The position numbers were made by a program, and so were the translations under genes. This document shows positions 24,098 through 32,042 of a stretch of DNA of 33,156 nt, one piece after another. Below the pieces are notes generated by a model. It saw nothing but the letters and a program-made list of their open reading frames with translations. It was not told where the DNA came from and made no database searches. Positions within the stretch are counted from its first letter, which is position 1. Each line of letters starts with the position of its first letter. The DNA comes from Polaromonas sp. (GTDB lineage Bacteria > Pseudomonadota > Gammaproteobacteria > Burkholderiales > Burkholderiaceae_C), in assembly GCA_013298815.1 (NCBI GenBank), contig JAAFJF010000038.1, positions 1 to 33,156 on the forward strand. Direction: 5' to 3'.

Positions 24098-24736
24098 CTA
24101 TTTCTGCCACAAAACACCCGTATCACTCAAAATCGCATCCAGCGGTACATCGTGCGCTTCTGGGGTGAAATCTTCCTGCCAGCCGTTGCTGTAGCCTAAA
24201 CCGACTGTCGTCGGCTGCGGTTGCAGCGTCGCCAACGTGCGGTCATAAAAGCCGCCACCGTAGCCCAAACGGTAACCACCAGGCCCAAAACCCACGCAGG
24301 GCACAAACAACAGCGTCGGCACGACCACGCCAGTGTCTTTGGGTTTGGGAATCCCGTATGCGTCTTCCTCCATCGGGCAGCCGGGGTACCAGGTGTGAAA
24401 CGTCAGGGTTTTGTGGACTTTATCGATCACGGGCAGACCAATTTTGCAGGGCGATCTATTTGCTACTGTTTCTGTAGCTACATTGTTAGCATATATTTCG
24501 GCTGCTGGCTCATTTGCTTGGTGCGATGCGGTCAGTGCGGCGTCCTCTTGCCAGCGATAAAGCGCTGGTAATGGGTCAAATTCGCCTTTGATGGGCCAAT
24601 ACGCACCAATCACGGTGTCTGGGCGGTTAAACAACCAAATACGCATCACGCGTTGTAACAAGTCAGCGCGTTGTCCTCTATCGGGTAAATTCAAGCGTTG
24701 TTCTATCAGGGCTTTGCGCACCGCAGCTTTATCCAT
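24098..24736 (-). CDS. fau: 5-formyltetrahydrofolate cyclo-ligase
   Basis: ATP-dependent conversion of 5-formyl-THF to 5,10-methenyl-THF (YgfA/Fau; MTHFS). Basic ATP-binding N-terminus KAAVRKALIEQR, the substrate segment GAYWPIKGEFDPLPAL, and the signature LGYGGGFYDRTLA identify it. At 212 residues it is slightly long. The extra stretch (about residues 70-96) before KIGLPVI contains a diverged copy of the dispersed element (YANNVATETVANR). It is divergent from slt with 14 bp between the start codons. Confidence 0.93.
   Translation of the reverse strand: MDKAAVRKALIEQRLNLPDRGQRADLLQRVMRIWLFNRPDTVIGAYWPIKGEFDPLPALYRWQEDAALTASHQANEPAAEIYANNVATETVANRSPCKIGLPVIDKVHKTLTFHTWYPGCPMEEDAYGIPKPKDTGVVVPTLLFVPCVGFGPGGYRLGYGGGFYDRTLATLQPQPTTVGLGYSNGWQEDFTPEAHDVPLDAILSDTGVLWQK
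24448..24502 (-). repeat. Dispersed short element, copy G (diverged, sense, inside fau)
   Basis: On the minus strand: TATGCTAACAATGTAGCTAC followed by AGAAACAGTAGCAAATAG. It keeps the spacing of TGCTA, TAGCTA and CAGTA but has lost the CGCCGGC part. The frame is that of the other sense copies. It is the weakest of the ten assigned copies. Confidence 0.55.
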
Positions 24737-24750
24737 TATTCTTACCTTCT

Positions 24751-26760
24751 ATGACATTTCCGAAATTAGAAAACAATTTTCCTAAGATTTTCGCTAGAAC
24801 CCTGATTTTGACATCACTTTTGCAGCTTGGCACAGTTCCTGGTTTTGCGCAAACCAGTATCGATGCTAGAGCGCAGGCTAGGGCAGACAATGTGCTCGTC
24901 GACATGGCTGCCGCTTTCAAAAAGCTTGATAAAAAACGCCTGACCGAGCTGCTACCCCAAGCCACAGGCCACAACTTAGAGCCTTGGGCAGCGTATTGGG
25001 AGCTCAAAGCGCGCTTAGAAGACGCAACAGACGCCGAAGTACAGCGGTTTTTAGCCAAATATGTGGGTACTTACCAAGAAGATCGATTGAGAAATGACTG
25101 GCTGATGTTGTTGGGTCAGCGCCGCGATTGGGGTAATTTTGCGGCGCAATACCCACAGTACCGCATGCGTGATGACAAAGAGGTGCGCTGTTACGCCATC
25201 TTGGTTGACCATTTGCAAACGCCGCAAGCGGTTGGCACATTGACAGGCACATTACCAGCCGAGCGCGCCTCTGAAGTGCGCAAACTGTGGTGGTCGCTCA
25301 AAGATACGGACGATGGTTGTAATTTGGCTGCTGACCGCTTGATTAAAGATCCCAACTCATCGCAAACAGGCATGACCGCGCAAGACGCTTTCATCAAAGC
25401 CCGCATGGCGACCGAGGTCAACCGCGCCCGCGCAGCCAAAAACGCCTTGCAAATTGTGATGGGTTCTAAAAGTTCGCGCAGTGAAGAATCGCTACTCGAC
25501 ATCCTGCGCACAGCGGCGGGCAACGCCGACAGCGCCGCAGAGGAGCTGCGCCGAAAAGCGGCTCAGTTCAACACTGAGCAAACCAACTGGGCCTGGGGTG
25601 CCATTGGCAAACAAGCCGCTTTGAGCCAAAACAGCAACGCCGCCAGCTACTTTGCCAATGTCAACCGCGACAGTGACTTGAACGACGACACCTTGGGCTG
25701 GAAAGTCCGCGCCACGCTGCGTGTCAGCAGCAAACCGAACTGGACAGCCGTGCTGCATGCCATCAACGCCATGAGCGAAACTGCCCAAAAAGACGCGATT
25801 TGGACCTATTGGAAAGCGCGGGCTCTTAAAACTAAAAACCAACTGCCAGAAGCCAATGCCCTGTTCGAACGCATCGCCAGTGTGCGCGGCTTTTATGAGC
25901 AACTGGCCTTGGAAGAGCTGGGTCGAAAAATCACCGTACCTGAACGCCCAGCAGAAATTACACCGTTAGAAAAATCCGCTGCCCGCCAAAACGCCGGTTT
26001 GAACCGCGCCTTAAAAGCCATCAGCATCGGCCTGCGGTCTGAAGGTGTTCGCGAGTGGAATTACAGCACCAATTTGATCAATTCAGCCGGACAAGTCGGT
26101 GGCATGAACGACAGAGAATTGCTTGCCGCTGCCCAGTACGCTTGCGAGCGTGAGGTCTGGGACCGCTGCATCAACACCAGCGAACGCACCAAAACAGTGA
26201 TTGATTTTGACCAGCGCTTTCCTATGCCTTTCCGTAATTCTGTAGTCAAACGCGCGGGTGACATTGGCTTAGACCCCGCTTACGTCTACGGCTTGATTCG
26301 CCAAGAAAGCCGCTTCATCATGGACGCCCGCTCTGGCGTGGGTGCTTCGGGGCTGATGCAAGTCATGCCCGCTACAGCACGTTGGACGGCCAAGAAAATC
26401 GGTTTGACCAATTTCACGGCAGACCAAATCAACGACCGCGAAACCAACATCGCCATCGGCACGGGTTATTTGAAGTTGGTGTTGGACGATTTTGCAGGCT
26501 CCATGCCTTTAGCCGCTGCTGCTTACAACGCTGGCCCAGGTCGCCCCCGCGCTTGGCGCAACGGCGCTGTGGTGGAAACAGCGATTTGGGCCGAAAACGT
26601 GCCCTTTGCCGAAACGCGCGATTACGTGAAGAAGGTGCTGAGCAATACAACTAATTACGCCGCGATTTTGACCGGGCAACCGCAATCGCTCAAAAATCGC
26701 CTTGGCATGGTGGGTCCACTTGGTGTGGATGCACCCGCCGTGAACACCGATTTGCCGTGA
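24751..26760 (+). CDS. slt: Soluble lytic murein transglycosylase
   Basis: Periplasmic enzyme that cleaves peptidoglycan glycan strands to give 1,6-anhydro-muropeptides. A signal peptide ends near GFAQ (residue 35). A long alpha-superhelical U/L domain of tetratricopeptide-like helices fills residues 40-490, and the C-terminal goose-lysozyme-like domain starts near 500: GLIRQESRF with catalytic Glu519, then GASGLMQVMPATA, NIAIGTGYL and AAAYNAGPGRPRAW. The 669-residue length fits the Slt70 family. Downstream genes follow with small gaps (epimerase 13 bp later). Confidence 0.95.
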   Translation: MTFPKLENNFPKIFARTLILTSLLQLGTVPGFAQTSIDARAQARADNVLVDMAAAFKKLDKKRLTELLPQATGHNLEPWAAYWELKARLEDATDAEVQRFLAKYVGTYQEDRLRNDWLMLLGQRRDWGNFAAQYPQYRMRDDKEVRCYAILVDHLQTPQAVGTLTGTLPAERASEVRKLWWSLKDTDDGCNLAADRLIKDPNSSQTGMTAQDAFIKARMATEVNRARAAKNALQIVMGSKSSRSEESLLDILRTAAGNADSAAEELRRKAAQFNTEQTNWAWGAIGKQAALSQNSNAASYFANVNRDSDLNDDTLGWKVRATLRVSSKPNWTAVLHAINAMSETAQKDAIWTYWKARALKTKNQLPEANALFERIASVRGFYEQLALEELGRKITVPERPAEITPLEKSAARQNAGLNRALKAISIGLRSEGVREWNYSTNLINSAGQVGGMNDRELLAAAQYACEREVWDRCINTSERTKTVIDFDQRFPMPFRNSVVKRAGDIGLDPAYVYGLIRQESRFIMDARSGVGASGLMQVMPATARWTAKKIGLTNFTADQINDRETNIAIGTGYLKLVLDDFAGSMPLAAAAYNAGPGRPRAWRNGAVVETAIWAENVPFAETRDYVKKVLSNTTNYAAILTGQPQSLKNRLGMVGPLGVDAPAVNTDLP

Positions 26761-26773
26761 TACCCTTGAACGT

Positions 26774-27766
26774 ATGAATACAATGAAAATAACATTAGAA
26801 AAAGTCCTCGGGAAAGTTCTCGTACTAGGCGGCACAGGCTTTGTGGGTCGCCACGTTTGTGAAAAATTGACCCGTCAAAACATCCACGTCACCGTGCCCA
26901 CCCGCAGGCGCAGCAATGCACAACATATTCAATCTCTACCCATGCTGGATGTGTTGGAGGTCAATATTCACGACCCCGCAGCACTCGCCGCTTTGGTCGC
27001 TGGGCATGATGCGGTGGTCAATTTGATTGCCATTTTGCATGGCGACGAGGCTGCTTTTGAACGTGCTCATGTTGAGTTTCCCAAAAAGCTGGCCGCTGCT
27101 TGCCAGCAAGCAGGTGTCAAACGCCTCGTTCACGTCAGCGCTTTGGGTGCGAGCTTAGATGCGCCGTCCATGTACCAACGCAGCAAAGCGCGGGGTGAAG
27201 CTGCCTTGCAAGCTGCGGACTTAGAACTCACCATTCTGCGCCCCAGCGTCATTTTTGGGGCTGACGACAAGTTTTTGAACCTGTTCGCCAAACTGCAAAG
27301 CGTGTTTCCTGTCATGCCATTGGCGGGCGCAGCCACCAAGTTTCAACCGGTGTGGGTGGAAGACGTGGCGCAAGCCGTGGTGACTAGTTTGACCCAACAA
27401 GCACCATCTGCAAACGCAGTGATCGAGGCTTGCGGCCCTGATGTTTTGACCTTGAAAGAACTGGTGCAACTCTCCGCCATCGCTGCTGGTATCAACCGTG
27501 GCCGTGGCCGCCCAGTTTTGGCTTTGCCGCCGTTTTTAGGCAAACTGCAAGCCATGGCGATGCGCCTGCTGCCTGGGGAGCCTTTGATCAGCCAAGATAA
27601 TTTGGACTCCATGAAGGTCGATAACGTCGCCAGTGGCAAGCTGCCCGGTTTGCAAGCCTTAGGCGTCAACCCCAGCGCACTAGCGGCCATCGTTCCTACC
27701 TATTTGGGCAACCGCAGCGTGTTGCGGCAGCAGTTAGCTTTGCGCAAAACGGCAGGTCGGTTTTAA
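26774..27766 (+). CDS. NDUFA9-like NAD-dependent epimerase/dehydratase (atypical SDR)
   Basis: Extended/atypical short-chain dehydrogenase of 330 residues. The dinucleotide loop VLVLGGTGFVGRHVCEKL lies near the start, followed by DAVVNLIAIL, RLVHVSALGA and YQRSKARGEAAL, with a YxxSK-like arrangement, then LRPSVIFG. Closest by eye to the complex I NDUFA9-like group, which binds NADP(H) and often lacks clear catalysis. The substrate is unknown. It lies 13 bp after slt and 21 bp before a GST gene, so probably in one transcript. Confidence 0.85.
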   Translation: MNTMKITLEKVLGKVLVLGGTGFVGRHVCEKLTRQNIHVTVPTRRRSNAQHIQSLPMLDVLEVNIHDPAALAALVAGHDAVVNLIAILHGDEAAFERAHVEFPKKLAAACQQAGVKRLVHVSALGASLDAPSMYQRSKARGEAALQAADLELTILRPSVIFGADDKFLNLFAKLQSVFPVMPLAGAATKFQPVWVEDVAQAVVTSLTQQAPSANAVIEACGPDVLTLKELVQLSAIAAGINRGRGRPVLALPPFLGKLQAMAMRLLPGEPLISQDNLDSMKVDNVASGKLPGLQALGVNPSALAAIVPTYLGNRSVLRQQLALRKTAGRF

Positions 27767-27787
27767 AAAAAACAAAAGGAAGAAAAC

Positions 27788-28498
27788 GTGTTGAAGCTTT
27801 ACATTGGCAATAAAAACTACTCCTCTTGGTCCATGCGCCCGTGGGTGTTACTCACCCAAGCAGGCATTCCGTTTGAAGAGGTGATGGTGCGCTTTGACTC
27901 GTTTGATGCGCATTCGCAATTCAAAAAAACCATGGCTAGTGTCAGCCCTACAGGCAAAGTGCCGGCCTTGGTTGATGGGTCGGTGGATGGCGATTTGAAA
28001 ATTTGGGACACTTTGGCCATTGCCGAATACGCCGCCGAGCAGTTTCCAGACAAAAACCTCTGGCCCAAAGACAAAGCCGCTCGCGCCATCGCCCGCTCCG
28101 TTTGCGCTGAAATGCACGCCGGCTTCACAGGTTTGCGCGGCAATTGCCGCGGCAATTGCCCCATGAACATCGAAGCGTCCCTACCTGAAATTGGCCAGCT
28201 CGTTTGGCGCGATAAACCAGCGGTGCAAGCCGATGTGCAGCGCATCGTCGAGCTGTGGAGCGGTTTGCTTGAAAAACATGGCGGCCCCATGCTTTTCGGC
28301 GATTTTTCAGCCGCAGACGCCTACTTCGCCCCTGTTTGTATGCGCTTCAACACCTATCAATTGCCGCTACCCGCCCATATCGCTGGCTATGTGGCTAGGG
28401 TGACGGCTTTGCCAAGTGTGCAAAAGTGGATTCAAGAAGCTTTGCGGGAAAAAGACTTTGTCGTGATGGATGAGCCGTATCGCGTTAAAGCTTCATAG
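27788..28498 (+). CDS. Glutathione S-transferase family protein
   Basis: 236 residues, starting at a GTG with AAGGAAG upstream. The thioredoxin-like N-terminal domain shows KLYIGNKNYSSWSMRPWVLL, with serines at the position that activates glutathione, and cis-proline in GKVPALVDG, followed by the IWDTLAIAEYAAEQFP helix. The C-terminal all-helical domain follows. The motif set resembles the Comamonadaceae and pseudomonad GST branch with YSSWSxRPW (zeta/YfcF-like). Substrate unknown; detoxification or thiol transfer is a family-level expectation only. Confidence 0.88.
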   Translation: MLKLYIGNKNYSSWSMRPWVLLTQAGIPFEEVMVRFDSFDAHSQFKKTMASVSPTGKVPALVDGSVDGDLKIWDTLAIAEYAAEQFPDKNLWPKDKAARAIARSVCAEMHAGFTGLRGNCRGNCPMNIEASLPEIGQLVWRDKPAVQADVQRIVELWSGLLEKHGGPMLFGDFSAADAYFAPVCMRFNTYQLPLPAHIAGYVARVTALPSVQKWIQEALREKDFVVMDEPYRVKAS

Positions 28499-28529
28499 AT
28501 GTGGTGAGAAAGCAACAAAAATCGACAAA

Positions 28530-28579
28530 AGTTAACGATAATTAATCATCGATATTGTGTCGATTAAATTGTTTTAACT
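28530..28579. promoter_or_regulatory. Imperfect 50-bp dyad upstream of a small lipoprotein gene
   Basis: Arms beginning AGTTAACGATAATTAATC and ending GATTAAATTGTTTTAACT match at 13 of 18 paired positions by my count. They flank an AT-rich centre directly ahead of the ribosome site at 28580. It may be a regulator site or just AT-rich promoter DNA. Confidence 0.25.
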
Positions 28580-28590
28580 TTGGAGTTCTT

Positions 28591-28995
28591 ATGTTGCACA
28601 AAATGCGCGTTTTGTTGTTGGTTTGTATCACGGCTGTTTTGGCGGCCTGCGGTGGTGGAGATAGTGGCGATTCCACGCCAAATTTTGCGGGTACGTATCA
28701 ACTCAGTACAGCTGTTGTTAGCTCAAATACATGCGGTACCTCAGTTGCAAATATTGCTGGCGGTCAAGTAGGTGTGACACAAAACGGGCGTAATCTTACA
28801 TGGATTGAAGCTGGCGGCAGCTATCCTGGCACGGTTGATGCAGACAACGGCGGATTTACTGTGACCACTTCTCAAAGCGGCGTTCTTATTACAGTGGCCA
28901 TGCGCTCAGGTGGTGGTAATGCTTACTCTGCCAAATTGACTGCAACCGGTGCATGCACAATTGTTTGGAGCGGCACAGCTGTCAAAACTTCTTGA
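28591..28995 (+). CDS. Small lipoprotein of unknown function
   Basis: I start at the ATG at 28591, which has TTGGAG nine bases upstream; the open frame begins 12 codons earlier without a ribosome site. The 134-residue product has a lipoprotein signal ending LAAC (Cys20) and a mature start CGGGDSGDSTP. The rest is Gly/Thr/Ser/Ala-rich with alternating hydrophobic residues (FAGTYQLSTAVV, SGVLITVAM, CTIVWSGTAV), suggesting a small beta-barrel or sandwich like many lipid-anchored periplasmic proteins. No family recognised. Confidence 0.75.
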   Translation: MLHKMRVLLLVCITAVLAACGGGDSGDSTPNFAGTYQLSTAVVSSNTCGTSVANIAGGQVGVTQNGRNLTWIEAGGSYPGTVDADNGGFTVTTSQSGVLITVAMRSGGGNAYSAKLTATGACTIVWSGTAVKTS

Positions 28996-29036
28996 TTTCG
29001 ACATTTTGAAGTAATCGTTCCCGCTAAACTACCCCC

Positions 29037-30398
29037 ATGCAAATTTACATGGTGGGTGGTGCGGTGCGGGACGCTTTGCTGGGGCTGCCAGTGAAGGACA
29101 GGGACTGGGTGGCTGTGGGTGCAACGCCGCAGCAACTGGTCGATTTGGGTTACTTGCCCGTTGGTAAAGATTTCCCCGTTTTCTTGCATCCCGTCACCAA
29201 AGACGAAGTCGCCCTAGCTCGTCAAGAGCGTAAAACAGCGCCCGGTTACCACGGTTTTGCTTTCCATGCAGCGCCTGATGTAACGCTGGAGCAAGACTTA
29301 TTTCGGCGTGATCTTACTATTAATTCCATAGCTGTTCAGGCATTAAATACGCAGGATACATGCCAATATGAGCATGTTTTTACAGCAAATACACCGATTT
29401 CACTGCACCGCGAGCAGCTGATCGATCCCTACGGCGGCTTGAGCGATCTAGAAGACAAAATTCTGCGTCACGTCTCCCCCGCCTTTGCCGAAGACCCGGT
29501 GCGGATACTGCGTTTGGCGCGTTTTGCGGCGCGGTTCAGTGACTTTAGCGTCGCCCCCGAAACCATGGCGTTGATGCGGCAGATGGTTCAAAACGGCGAG
29601 GTCGATGCCTTGGTTTCCGAGCGCGTCTGGCAAGAAATCGCCACGGGGCTGATGTACACCAAACCTTCCCGCATGTTTGAGGTGCTGCGCGAATGTGGCG
29701 CTTTAAAACGACTTTTACCCGAATTGGACAGATTGTGGGGCGTGCCCCAGCGTGCCGAATACCACCCCGAAATCGACACCGGCGTGCACGCCATGATGGT
29801 GCTGGACATGAGCGCCAAGCTAGAGGCCAACTTGGCGATTCGCTACGCCTGCCTGTGCCACGACTTTGGCAAGGGCACCACGCCCGCCGACGTGCTGCCG
29901 CGTCACATCGGTCATGAAGACCGTAGTGTCAAGCTTTTACGAGAAGTGAGTACACGCTTACGCGTGCCGACAGACTGCAAAGAGTTGGCCGAGGTGGTGG
30001 CGCGTGAGCATGGCAACATCCACCGAAGTGGCGATTTCAGCGCCGCCGCTATCGTCAGATTGCTGGAACGCTGCGACGCCTTCCGCAAACCCGCTCGCTT
30101 TGCCGAGGTACTACTGGCTTGCGAATGCGACGCTCGCGGCAGGCTGGGTTTTGAAGACGCCGCCTACCCGCAGCGCCAGCGTTTGCTGCAAAGCCTGCAG
30201 GCTGCGCAAACCGTGACAGCTGATCTTGTGATGAAGAGTGCTATTAATAATATAGCTGTTCAGCCAATAAATACGCCGGCTAGAAACGAAAATGCCTCTA
30301 AAAATGAGGTTTTAGAGGCAAAAGCACCGTCTGGCAAGCAGATTGGCGAGCTGATTCATGCAGCTCGCGTTCAAGCTGTGGCGGCTTTTATAACTTAA
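29037..30398 (+). CDS. cca: Multifunctional CCA-adding tRNA nucleotidyltransferase with two inserts
   Basis: Adds or repairs the 3' CCA of tRNA. The nucleotidyltransferase head shows MVGGAVRDALLG and KDRDWV (catalytic DxD), then ALARQERKT, RRDLTIN, LRHVSPAFAEDPVRILRLARFAARF, and an HD phosphohydrolase domain with CHDFGKG. At 453 residues it is about 40 longer than E. coli Cca. Two copies of the dispersed element explain most of this: residues 94-108 after RRDLTIN, close to the active-site head, and residues 402-430 near the C-terminus. The conserved IDPYGG motif resumes after the first insert, so activity is likely retained. The last 11 bases overlap the end of the converging FAH-family gene. 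Confidence 0.94.
   Translation: MQIYMVGGAVRDALLGLPVKDRDWVAVGATPQQLVDLGYLPVGKDFPVFLHPVTKDEVALARQERKTAPGYHGFAFHAAPDVTLEQDLFRRDLTINSIAVQALNTQDTCQYEHVFTANTPISLHREQLIDPYGGLSDLEDKILRHVSPAFAEDPVRILRLARFAARFSDFSVAPETMALMRQMVQNGEVDALVSERVWQEIATGLMYTKPSRMFEVLRECGALKRLLPELDRLWGVPQRAEYHPEIDTGVHAMMVLDMSAKLEANLAIRYACLCHDFGKGTTPADVLPRHIGHEDRSVKLLREVSTRLRVPTDCKELAEVVAREHGNIHRSGDFSAAAIVRLLERCDAFRKPARFAEVLLACECDARGRLGFEDAAYPQRQRLLQSLQAAQTVTADLVMKSAINNIAVQPINTPARNENASKNEVLEAKAPSGKQIGELIHAARVQAVAAFIT
29313..29380 (+). repeat. Dispersed short element, copy H (sense, cca first copy)
   Basis: CTTACTATTAATTCCATAGC, TGTTCAGGCATTAAATACGC, then a right arm with the dyad ACATGCCAATATGAGCATGT. Encodes TINSIAVQALNTQDT in the common sense frame. 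The variable codon is CAG. The first residues (TIN) coincide with the normal cca motif, so the left boundary is blurred. Confidence 0.78.
30236..30320 (+). repeat. Dispersed short element, copy I (sense, cca second copy) with a right-arm hairpin
   Basis: GCTATTAATAATATAGCTG, TTCAGCCAATAAATACGC, CGGCTAGA, followed by a perfect 10-bp hairpin, GCCTCTAAAA (30294-30303) with TTTTAGAGGC (30310-30319), loop ATGAGG. Encodes AINNIAVQPINTPAR and then a charged tail, all in frame. It is the most complete copy in the window. Confidence 0.9.
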
Positions 30399-31251
30399 AC
30401 GGTACCACCAGCTGACGCTGCTCGCCCAAACCTTCGATGCCCAGAGTCACCACATCGTCCTTTTTCAAGAACACAGGCGCTGGCTTGCCATCTTTCTTGA
30501 TGCCCAAACCCACGCCCGGCGGGGTGCCGGTGGTGATGACGTCTCCTGGCATCAGCGTCATGAACTGGCTCAAATAGCTCACAATTTTCGCGCAGCTGAA
30601 AATCATGGTTTTGGTGTTGCCGGTTTGGAAGCGCTTGCCGTTCACGTCCAACCACATGCCCAGTTTTTGCGGGTTGGTGATTTCGTCAGTCGTCACCAGC
30701 CAGGGGCCAATCGGGCCGAAGGTGTCACAACCCTTGCCCTTGTCCCACTGCGGGCCGCGCTCCAGCTGGTATTCGCGTTCCGACACGTCGTTGATGGTGC
30801 AATAACCCGCCACGAAGTTCAACGCCTCTTTTTGCGACACATAGCGTGCTTTCGTGCCGATGACGATGCCCAGTTCCACTTCCCAGTCGGCTTTGACCGA
30901 GCCTTTGGGCAGCATGATGTCGTCGTTAGGGCCCACCACGCAGCTGTTGGCTTTCATGAAAACCACGGGCTCAGCCGGAATCGGCATGCCGGATTCTTCA
31001 GCGTGGTCGGTGTAGTTCAGGCCAATGGCGATGAATTTACCAACGTTGGCCACAGGGCTGCCAAAGCGGGGTTTGCCTTTGACGAGGGGCAGTTTGTCGG
31101 TTTTAACTTTGCTGATTTTGGCTAGCGCGGCGGGGCTGAGTTGATCCGCGCCAATGTCTTTGACAACAGCGCTTAAGTCGCGCAGTTTGCCACTCGAGTC
31201 AATCAGGCCGGGTTTTTCTTTGCCGGGGTTGCCATAGCGAACGAGTTTCAT
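30388..31251 (-). CDS. Fumarylacetoacetate hydrolase family protein (possible 2,4-diketo-3-deoxy-L-fuconate hydrolase)
   Basis: 287 residues from the ATG at 31251, chosen for AAAGGAAAACC immediately upstream; the longer open frame has no support. FAH-fold motifs: IGLNYTDHAEESG, PVVFMKANSCVVGPND, the metal-site segment DWEVELGIVIG, GYCTINDVSEREYQ, and MPGDVITTGTPPGVGLG. These enzymes cleave or hydrolyse beta-keto acids using Mg2+. Next to two SDR dehydrogenases and a FadR-type regulator, the likely role is the last step of oxidative 6-deoxy-sugar breakdown (pyruvate plus lactate from a 2,4-diketo-3-deoxy acid). The exact substrate is inferred from context. Confidence 0.85.
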   Translation of the reverse strand: MKLVRYGNPGKEKPGLIDSSGKLRDLSAVVKDIGADQLSPAALAKISKVKTDKLPLVKGKPRFGSPVANVGKFIAIGLNYTDHAEESGMPIPAEPVVFMKANSCVVGPNDDIMLPKGSVKADWEVELGIVIGTKARYVSQKEALNFVAGYCTINDVSEREYQLERGPQWDKGKGCDTFGPIGPWLVTTDEITNPQKLGMWLDVNGKRFQTGNTKTMIFSCAKIVSYLSQFMTLMPGDVITTGTPPGVGLGIKKDGKPAPVFLKKDDVVTLGIEGLGEQRQLVVPFKL

Positions 31252-31270
31252 GGTTTTCCTTTGTAAAAAA

Positions 31271-32017
31271 TCAGTAGGTGGAGCGTCCACCCGACAGGTC
31301 AAACACCGCGCCGGTGGAGAACGAGCAATCTTCCGTGCACAGCCAACTGACCATGGCGGCCACTTCGTCTGTTTTGCCAAAACGCCCCATCGGGATTTTG
31401 GACAACATGAAGGCGATGTGCTCAGGCGTCATCTGGTCAAACATGGCGGTTTTGACGGCGGCTGGCGTCACGCAGTTGACCAACACGCCACTGTTCGCCA
31501 GCTCTTTGCCGAGGGATTTGGTGAGGGCGATGACGGCAGCTTTGCTGGCGCTGTAGGCGCTGGCGTTGGGGTTGCCTTCTTTGCCGGCGACGGAGGCGAT
31601 GTTGACAATGCGGCCATAGTTGTTGCCTTGCATGTGCGTGGCCAGCTCGCGGCAGCAGTGGAAGGTACCGTTCAAGTTGACATTGACAACTTGCGCCCAA
31701 GCGTCAGGTGGATACTCTGCCAGCTTCACATTCGGTCCGGTGATGCCGGCGGAGTTGACCAAAATGTCCACCTTGCCGCGTTTTTGCACGGTTCGGGCTA
31801 AGGCCGCAACGACGCTGGTGTGCTGCGTCACGTCAACTTTTTCGCAATGCACATCAGAGCCAATCGCTTTGGCAGCATTCGCCATCACATCGGCGTTCAC
31901 ATCCCACCAAGTCACTGTCGCGCCAGAGGCCAACATGCGCTCTGAAATGGCGTAGCCCAAACCGGACGCGCCGCCGGTGATGATGGCGTGGCGACCTTTT
32001 AAATCGAGTTGGTTCAT
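31271..32017 (-). CDS. SDR-family dehydrogenase 1 (sugar or deoxy-sugar acid dehydrogenase candidate)
   Basis: Classical short-chain dehydrogenase of 248 residues. The cofactor loop TGGASGLG is at 14-21, NSAGITG near 88-94, and the catalytic triad is Ser142, Tyr155 and Lys159 in YSASK. The VTPAAVKTAMFDQM segment after the active site shapes the substrate pocket. It lies 19 bp upstream of the FAH-family gene and 25 bp downstream of SDR 2, so the three are probably one operon. It could be the L-fucose/L-rhamnose dehydrogenase or another oxidation step; the sequence alone does not decide. Confidence 0.85.
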   Translation of the reverse strand: MNQLDLKGRHAIITGGASGLGYAISERMLASGATVTWWDVNADVMANAAKAIGSDVHCEKVDVTQHTSVVAALARTVQKRGKVDILVNSAGITGPNVKLAEYPPDAWAQVVNVNLNGTFHCCRELATHMQGNNYGRIVNIASVAGKEGNPNASAYSASKAAVIALTKSLGKELANSGVLVNCVTPAAVKTAMFDQMTPEHIAFMLSKIPMGRFGKTDEVAAMVSWLCTEDCSFSTGAVFDLSGGRSTY

Positions 32018-32042
32018 TTGTTGTAGCTCTTTAAATCGCTTT

